Made by a program: the position numbers and the translations under genes. 9,399 nucleotides of DNA from Synechococcaceae bacterium WBB_10_009. GTDB lineage: Bacteria; Cyanobacteriota; Cyanobacteriia; PCC-6307; Cyanobiaceae. The notes beneath the pieces are model-generated. The model searched no databases, was not told the origin of the DNA, and worked only from the letters and a program-made list of their open reading frames with translations. The DNA is taken from the NCBI GenBank assembly GCA_010030955.1, contig RHBP01000064.1, positions 1 through 9,399 on the forward strand, read 5' to 3'. Below, in pieces: positions 6,043 to 9,399 of this stretch. Position 1 is the stretch's first letter. Each line of letters starts with the position of its first letter.

Positions 6043-6861
6043 TTTGGGATCGGGTTTCGGAGTGGGTTTGGCGGCCACCACGGGTTTGGCGGCCTCCACA
6101 GGTTTCGCCGTTTCCAGCGGCTGCGCGGTTTCCGCGGGCTTGGGGGTCTCCGCCGGTTTCGCCGACTCCACGGGCTTCGCCGCCACCACCTCCGGCTTTG
6201 TGGCCGGCTTTGCGGCCGGTTTGGGCGCCGGTTTGGCCACGGCGATGGTCGCGGGCCGGGGCTTGGGTTTCGCCGCCACGGGCCGCGGGGTGGTGCGCAG
6301 CTTCAAGGTGGTGCCCACCACCACCGTGTTGGGATCGCTGAGGTTGTTGAGGGCCACCAGCCGCTCCATCGGGATGCCGTAGCGGTCGGCGATCAACGAC
6401 AGGGTTTCGCCGCTTTGCACGGTGTGCTGCCGGGCCGCTTTGTTCACGGCAACGGCCGCACGGCGCGTGCCGCCGGCCCCGGGCACCTGGATGCGGCTGC
6501 CGGCCCAGAGGTCCTGGGGGCTGCGCAGGCCGTTGAGGTCCATCAGCCGCTGCACGCTGGTGCCGTAGCGCTCGGCGATCTCGGAGAGGGTTTCGCCCGC
6601 TTTCACGGTGTAGTTGCCGCTGCCCGTGCCGGAGCCATAGCTGGGGCCTGCGCCACCGCCGGGCACCCGGATGACGCTGCCGGCCCAGAGGTCCTGGGGG
6701 CTGCGCAGACCGTTGAGCTGCATCAGCCGCTCCACCGTGGTGCCATACCGCTCCGCCAGCTCCCCGAGGGTGTCACCCGGCTTCACCACCACCTCGCCCG
6801 CCAGGCCCGGCAGGGGCAGCAGCAGGGCGAGGGCTAACAGGGCTGCGGAACGGCGGCGCAT
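5794..6861 (-). CDS. Secreted triple-LysM cell-wall-binding protein, frame broken near its C-terminus
   Basis: The protein starts with a signal peptide (MRRRSAALLALALLLPLPGLAG), so it is exported to the periplasm or outer surface. Three LysM domains follow (about 24-67, 83-127, 146-188), each with the V-x-x-GDTL/GETL-x-x-IA-RYG start and an LN core; LysM binds peptidoglycan N-acetylglucosamine. A long Ala-Lys-Pro-rich linker (about 190-272) resembles wall-spanning spacers. After residue 272 the frame turns into unlikely Pro/Ser-rich sequence ending at 5794, while the natural C-terminal domain continues in the -1 frame to 5762. One extra A in the coding strand at the AAA of 6043-6045 would give KPDPKTPTTVAAKPG and restore a single protein. 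The ATG (6859-6861) has a good Shine-Dalgarno (GGGAG, 6871-6875, spacing nine). Upstream on the same strand is the aldehyde dehydrogenase. It could be a true mutation or a sequence error; binding modules and export signal are intact either way. Confidence 0.85.
   Translation of the reverse strand: MRRRSAALLALALLLPLPGLAGEVVVKPGDTLGELAERYGTTVERLMQLNGLRSPQDLWAGSVIRVPGGGAGPSYGSGTGSGNYTVKAGETLSEIAERYGTSVQRLMDLNGLRSPQDLWAGSRIQVPGAGGTRRAAVAVNKAARQHTVQSGETLSLIADRYGIPMERLVALNNLSDPNTVVVGTTLKLRTTPRPVAAKPKPRPATIAVAKPAPKPAAKPATKPEVVAAKPVESAKPAETPKPAETAQPLETAKPVEAAKPVVAAKPTPKPDPKHPPPWRPSPARAPHRTGAPTAPCRWTGPIGCPWGAATWPRASTAKGSPFTWPSTATPSGSTPPASPAPGKPGMPPRATSSSS
6481..6780 (-). repeat. Duplicated 180-bp LysM module
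   Basis: Positions 6481-6600 and 6661-6780 match at about 100 of 120 bases with an offset of exactly 180 bases (60 codons), including 33 consecutive identical bases at 6496-6528 and 6676-6708. They encode LysM domains 2 and 1, so one probably arose from the other by an in-frame tandem duplication. The third LysM is clearly more diverged. Confidence 0.9.
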
Positions 6862-6943
6862 CGGATTTCACTCCCAATGGAGGAAACCATACGGACCTCA
6901 GCCGTGGGCGCTAGCCCCCCTTTGATAAGGGCTGGAAATGGCT

Positions 6944-8320
6944 TCAGCGCAGCAGTGCCCGCAGCAGGGGCAGCCGCGTGCCGTAGGGGGGATAGCGCAG
7001 GGGCACATCCAGCTGGAACGGCCGCCGCAACACGCTGCGGCGGTGGGAGAAGGTCAGGAAGCCCGCCTCGCCGTGGTAGGTGCCCATGCCGCTGTTGCCC
7101 ACGCCGCCGAAGGGCAGCTCCGGCACCGAGGCCTGCATCACCACGTCGTTGAGGCACACCCCCCCTGAGCTGGTGCCCTCCAGCAGCCGCCGCTGGGCCT
7201 GCTCGGACTTGGAAAACAGATACAGGGCCAGCGGTTTGGGGCGGCCGTTGATCCACGCCATCGCCTGCTGCAGGTCGTCGACCTCCACCACCGGCAGCAA
7301 TGGGCCGAACAGCTCCTCCTCCATCAGGGGGTCGTCGGGGCTGTCCACCCGCACCAGGGTGGGGGCCATGCGGCGCCGTTCCGGATCGCTCTGGCCGCCG
7401 AACAGCACCTGGCCGCGCTGCTGGGCCCCCTGCAGCAGCCGCTGCAGCCGCTCAAACTGGGCCCCATTCACGATGGTGGCCAGGTCGGGGGAGGTCAGGG
7501 GATCGGCACCGAAGCAGTGCTGAATCCGCTCCCCCAGCCGTTGGATCAGGGGCGCGGACACCCCCCGCTGCACCAGCAGGTAATCGGGGGCGATGCAGGT
7601 TTGGCCGGCGTTGAGGGATTTGCCCCACACCAGCCGGCGGCTGGTGACCGCCAGGTCGGCATCGTTGAGCACCACCGCCGGGCTCTTGCCCCCCAGCTCC
7701 AGGGTCACCGGGGTGAGGTGCTGCGCCGCTGCGGCCATCACCAAGCGGCCCACCCGTTCGCCGCCGGTGAAAAAGATGTGGTCGAAGTGCTCCTGCAGCA
7801 GCGCCGCCGCCGCCGTGCCATCCCCCTGCACCACCTGCACGGTGCTGGGCTCAAAGGCGGCACTGATCAGCCGCTCCAGCAGGGCGGCGGTGGCGGGGGC
7901 ATGCTCGGAGGGCTTGAGCACGGCCGTGTTGCCGGCCGCCAGCACGCTCACCAGCGGTTGCAGGCTGAGCAGCAGGGGGTAATTCCAGGGGCCGATCACC
8001 AGCACGCAGCCCAGGGGCTCAGCGATCACCTCGGCCCGGCCGGGCCGCAGGCTCAGGGGCACGGGCACGGGTTTGGGGGCCATCCAGCGCCGCAGGCGTT
8101 TGCGCACCAGCGCGATCTCCTGGCGCACGGCCACCAGTTCGAAATAGGCCTCCACCTCCGGTTTGCCCAGGTCGCGGGCCAGGGCCTCGAACACGGCGGC
8201 TTCGTGGGCATCGAGGGCCCCCGCCAGGCGGTCGAGCTGCTCCAGCCGCCAGGCCATGGGCCGGGTGTGGCCATCACGCACCAGCTGACGCTGCTGGGAG
8301 ACGGGGGTGCGCAACGGCAT
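6944..8320 (-). CDS. Class 3 NAD(P)-dependent aldehyde dehydrogenase
   Basis: This enzyme oxidises an aldehyde to its acid. The 458 residues carry the family features: IGPWNYP with oxyanion N113, KPSEHAP (K136), FTGGERVG (184-191) for the cofactor, LELGGKSP with general base E208, GQTC with catalytic nucleophile C242, EELFGP (E336, F338), and the class 3 ending RYPPYG (442-447). Class 3 length and the lack of an N-terminal extension point to the fatty-aldehyde/AldE-like group. Cyanobacterial members of that group oxidise fatty aldehydes or apocarotenals; the substrate here is not proven. The ATG at 8318-8320 gives the usual length; an in-frame ATG at 8342-8344 would add eight residues, and neither has a clear Shine-Dalgarno. 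It lies 108 bases after a tRNA gene and 82 bases before the LysM gene on the same strand. Confidence 0.94.
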   Translation of the reverse strand: MPLRTPVSQQRQLVRDGHTRPMAWRLEQLDRLAGALDAHEAAVFEALARDLGKPEVEAYFELVAVRQEIALVRKRLRRWMAPKPVPVPLSLRPGRAEVIAEPLGCVLVIGPWNYPLLLSLQPLVSVLAAGNTAVLKPSEHAPATAALLERLISAAFEPSTVQVVQGDGTAAAALLQEHFDHIFFTGGERVGRLVMAAAAQHLTPVTLELGGKSPAVVLNDADLAVTSRRLVWGKSLNAGQTCIAPDYLLVQRGVSAPLIQRLGERIQHCFGADPLTSPDLATIVNGAQFERLQRLLQGAQQRGQVLFGGQSDPERRRMAPTLVRVDSPDDPLMEEELFGPLLPVVEVDDLQQAMAWINGRPKPLALYLFSKSEQAQRRLLEGTSSGGVCLNDVVMQASVPELPFGGVGNSGMGTYHGEAGFLTFSHRRSVLRRPFQLDVPLRYPPYGTRLPLLRALLR

Positions 8321-8348
8321 GGTGCCTGGGGTTGGTGCCCCCATTTCA

Positions 8349-8364
8349 GCGGGGCGAGCCCCGC
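8349..8364 (-). other. GC-rich hairpin between tRNA-Thr and the aldehyde dehydrogenase
   Basis: GCGGGG (8349-8354) and CCCCGC (8359-8364) form a perfect 6-bp stem around a 4-base loop, 65 to 80 bases past the tRNA-Thr 3' end. No T run follows on the minus strand (TGAAATGG), so it is a poor intrinsic terminator. It could be a weak terminator or processing barrier for the tRNA transcript, or could cover the alternative start at 8344. Confidence 0.3.
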
Positions 8365-8428
8365 CGGTGCGGGCGGATTGGGGATGGCCTCTCCCGCCGG
8401 TACCTGGCCTGGAGGTTCCCCTGGTCAA

Positions 8429-8500
<72 letters not shown>

Positions 8501-8510
8501 ATGTGGAAGG

Positions 8511-8592
8511 TGGGCCGGGTTGGATTTGAACCAACGTAGGCAGAGCCAGCGGATTTACAGTCCGCCCCCATTAACCACTCGGGCACCGACCC
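8511..8592 (-). tRNA. trnY: tRNA-Tyr (anticodon GTA)
   Basis: The 82-base class II tRNA on the minus strand has acceptor stem GGGTCGG/CCGGCCC with one T-G wobble, anticodon stem GCGGA/TCCGC, and loop CTGTAAA with anticodon GTA. It has the long variable arm typical of bacterial tyrosine tRNAs, T loop TTCAAAT and discriminator A. CCA is not encoded. The loop has A36-A37, the context modified by MiaA/MiaB and then by MiaE, whose gene begins about 540 bases away on the other strand. Confidence 0.97.
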
Positions 8593-8627
8593 GAACCACA
8601 CCCGGAGACGTTACCAGCCGGTGGTTC
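8593..8627 (-). promoter_or_regulatory. Inverted repeat and possible tRNA promoter upstream of tRNA-Tyr
   Basis: GAACCAC (8593-8599), touching the mature tRNA 5' end, and GTGGTTC (8621-8627) form a 7-bp inverted repeat around 21 bases. Inside it, minus-strand TAACGT (8613-8608) could be a -10 box, 16 bases from the tRNA 5' end. No -35 is recognisable. The repeat may be chance. The rest of the gap to aroQ (to 8686) should hold the divergent aroQ promoter, where only a weak TACGAT (8647-8652) is seen. Confidence 0.22.
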
Positions 8628-8686
8628 CGCCCCTGGCCCCGCTCCTTACGATCACGGCAGTGGAGGCCGGATCGCCGGCGGTTCCG

Positions 8687-9133
8687 ATGCGCCTGCTGCT
8701 GCTGAACGGCCCCAACCTCAACCTGCTGGGCTCCCGCGAGCCGGGGCTCTACGGCGCCCAGACCCTGGAGCAGATCGAATCGGCCCTCAGCCGGCAGGCC
8801 GCTGACCTGGGGGTGGAGTTGCAGTGCTTCCAGAGCAACCATGAGGGGGAGCTGGTGGATCGCATCCACGCCGCCCGCGGCCAGGCCGACGGCATCCTGA
8901 TCAACGCCGGCGCCCTCACCCACAGCTCCATTGCCCTGCGGGATGCCCTGCTGGGGGTGGCGATCCCCTTCGTGGAGCTGCACCTCAGCAACGTGCATGC
9001 CCGTGAGGCCTTTCGCCACCACTCGATGCTGGCCGACAAAGCCCTCGGGGTGATCTGCGGCTTCGGCCCGGCCAGCTACGGCCTGGCGCTGCAGGGCCTG
9101 GTGGAGCGGCTGCGGGCCGGCGCACCGGCATGA
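8687..9133 (+). CDS. aroQ: Type II 3-dehydroquinate dehydratase
   Basis: AroQ converts 3-dehydroquinate to 3-dehydroshikimate, the third step of the shikimate pathway to aromatic amino acids, quinones and related compounds. It acts as a cytosolic dodecamer. The 148 residues match the family (146-150). Visible motifs are NGPNLNLLG (7-15), the lid with R17 and catalytic Y22, QSNHEGELVDRIH (49-61), NAGALTHSS (73-81), and ELHLSN-HAREAFR-HS (97-113) with catalytic H99 and R106. The ATG at 8687-8689 begins directly at the first strand (MRLLLLNGPN). An in-frame start at 8621 would add residues atypical of the family. It lies divergent from the tRNA-Tyr gene, and its stop overlaps the miaE start as ATGA, so the two genes are translationally coupled. 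Confidence 0.97.
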   Translation: MRLLLLNGPNLNLLGSREPGLYGAQTLEQIESALSRQAADLGVELQCFQSNHEGELVDRIHAARGQADGILINAGALTHSSIALRDALLGVAIPFVELHLSNVHAREAFRHHSMLADKALGVICGFGPASYGLALQGLVERLRAGAPA

Positions 9134-9399
9134 CGGCCCTGTTGGAGAGCCCCACCGCCCGGGTGAAGTGGCTGGCGGCGCCAAGTTCGGCGGCGTGGCT
9201 TGATGCGGCCAACGCCCGCCCGGATCTGCTGCTGATCGACCACGCCCATTGCGAGCGCAAGGCGGCCGGCGTGGCCCTGCAGCTGATGTTCCGCTACCCC
9301 AGCGACCGGGCCCTGGCGGAAGCCCTCAGCCCCCTGGCCCGCGAAGAGCTGGAGCATTTTGAGCTGGTGTTGCAGGTGCTGGAGCGGCGGGGGATTGCC
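9130..9399 (+). CDS. miaE: tRNA-(ms2io6A)-hydroxylase, N-terminal part (cut by window end)
   Basis: The open frame runs from ATG 9130-9132 to the window edge, 90 residues without a stop. MiaE is a ferritin-like diiron monooxygenase that hydroxylates the isopentenyl group of ms2i6A at position 37 of tRNAs reading codons that start with U. The first half of the diiron site is visible: E42 in DHAHCERKAA and the E-x-x-H pair E73 and H76 in LAREELEHFE, followed by the family's LVLQVLERRGI. The second half of the four-helix bundle and roughly 110 residues should lie to the right. The start overlaps the aroQ stop as ATGA, which fixes it. Oxygen dependence of the reaction is known for the family. Confidence 0.93.
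   Translation, partial: MTALLESPTARVKWLAAPSSAAWLDAANARPDLLLIDHAHCERKAAGVALQLMFRYPSDRALAEALSPLAREELEHFELVLQVLERRGIA

Noticed and set aside
6031..6060. Programmed ribosomal frameshifting in the LysM gene
   Set aside because: No in-register slippery heptamer and no evident downstream pseudoknot; a one-base indel explains the break more simply.
6862..6943. Terminator between the aldehyde dehydrogenase and LysM genes
   Set aside because: AGCCC/GGGCT around 6914-6934 forms only a weak, imperfect hairpin and no T run follows on the minus strand.

Overview
The window is GC-rich, gene-dense chromosomal DNA of a picocyanobacterium, most likely of the high-GC Synechococcus/Cyanobium group. The best markers are an intact psaE (photosystem I subunit IV), the 3' end of a 5S rRNA with cyanobacterial sequence, and a conserved set of short housekeeping operons. 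Base composition and codon style look even throughout. I see no mobile element, prophage, CRISPR array or cluster of foreign genes. This is an ordinary core region with some local oddities, and I did not find a convincing new multi-gene system.

Left part (1-3072). The window opens inside a 5S rRNA gene on the + strand, closed by a strong intrinsic terminator at 86-114. Facing it is a minus-strand series read right to left: psaE, a hairpin terminator, mutM (8-oxoguanine glycosylase), mtnB and mtnC (two consecutive steps of methionine salvage), and a small NTF2-fold/CaMKII-association-domain protein overlapping the end of mtnC. The mutM-mtnB junction is unusual: mutM stops in TGATG, the ATG opens an 8-codon frame, and that frame stops in TTGA, which overlaps the likely TTG start of mtnB.

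Middle (3073-5761). A 110-base divergent region separates psaE from a + strand pair: a 347-residue protein I cannot name, and recQ, a DNA helicase starting at a TTG that overlaps the upstream stop codon. recQ converges, with a 15-base gap, on the next minus-strand gene.

Right part (5762-9399). On the minus strand lies a secreted LysM-repeat protein whose frame breaks near 6043-6045. The normal-looking C-terminal domain continues in the -1 frame, which one missing A in the coding strand would explain. Upstream of it are a class 3 aldehyde dehydrogenase and a tRNA-Tyr/tRNA-Thr pair. Divergent from the tRNAs are aroQ (type II dehydroquinase, shikimate pathway) and the start of miaE (tRNA hydroxylase, diiron), joined by ATGA and cut by the window edge.

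Many starts are GTG or TTG and Shine-Dalgarno sites are mostly weak, so 5' ends rest mainly on protein family knowledge. Two places (LysM and mtnB) read better with one extra base in a homopolymer, so indel sequencing errors should be considered.
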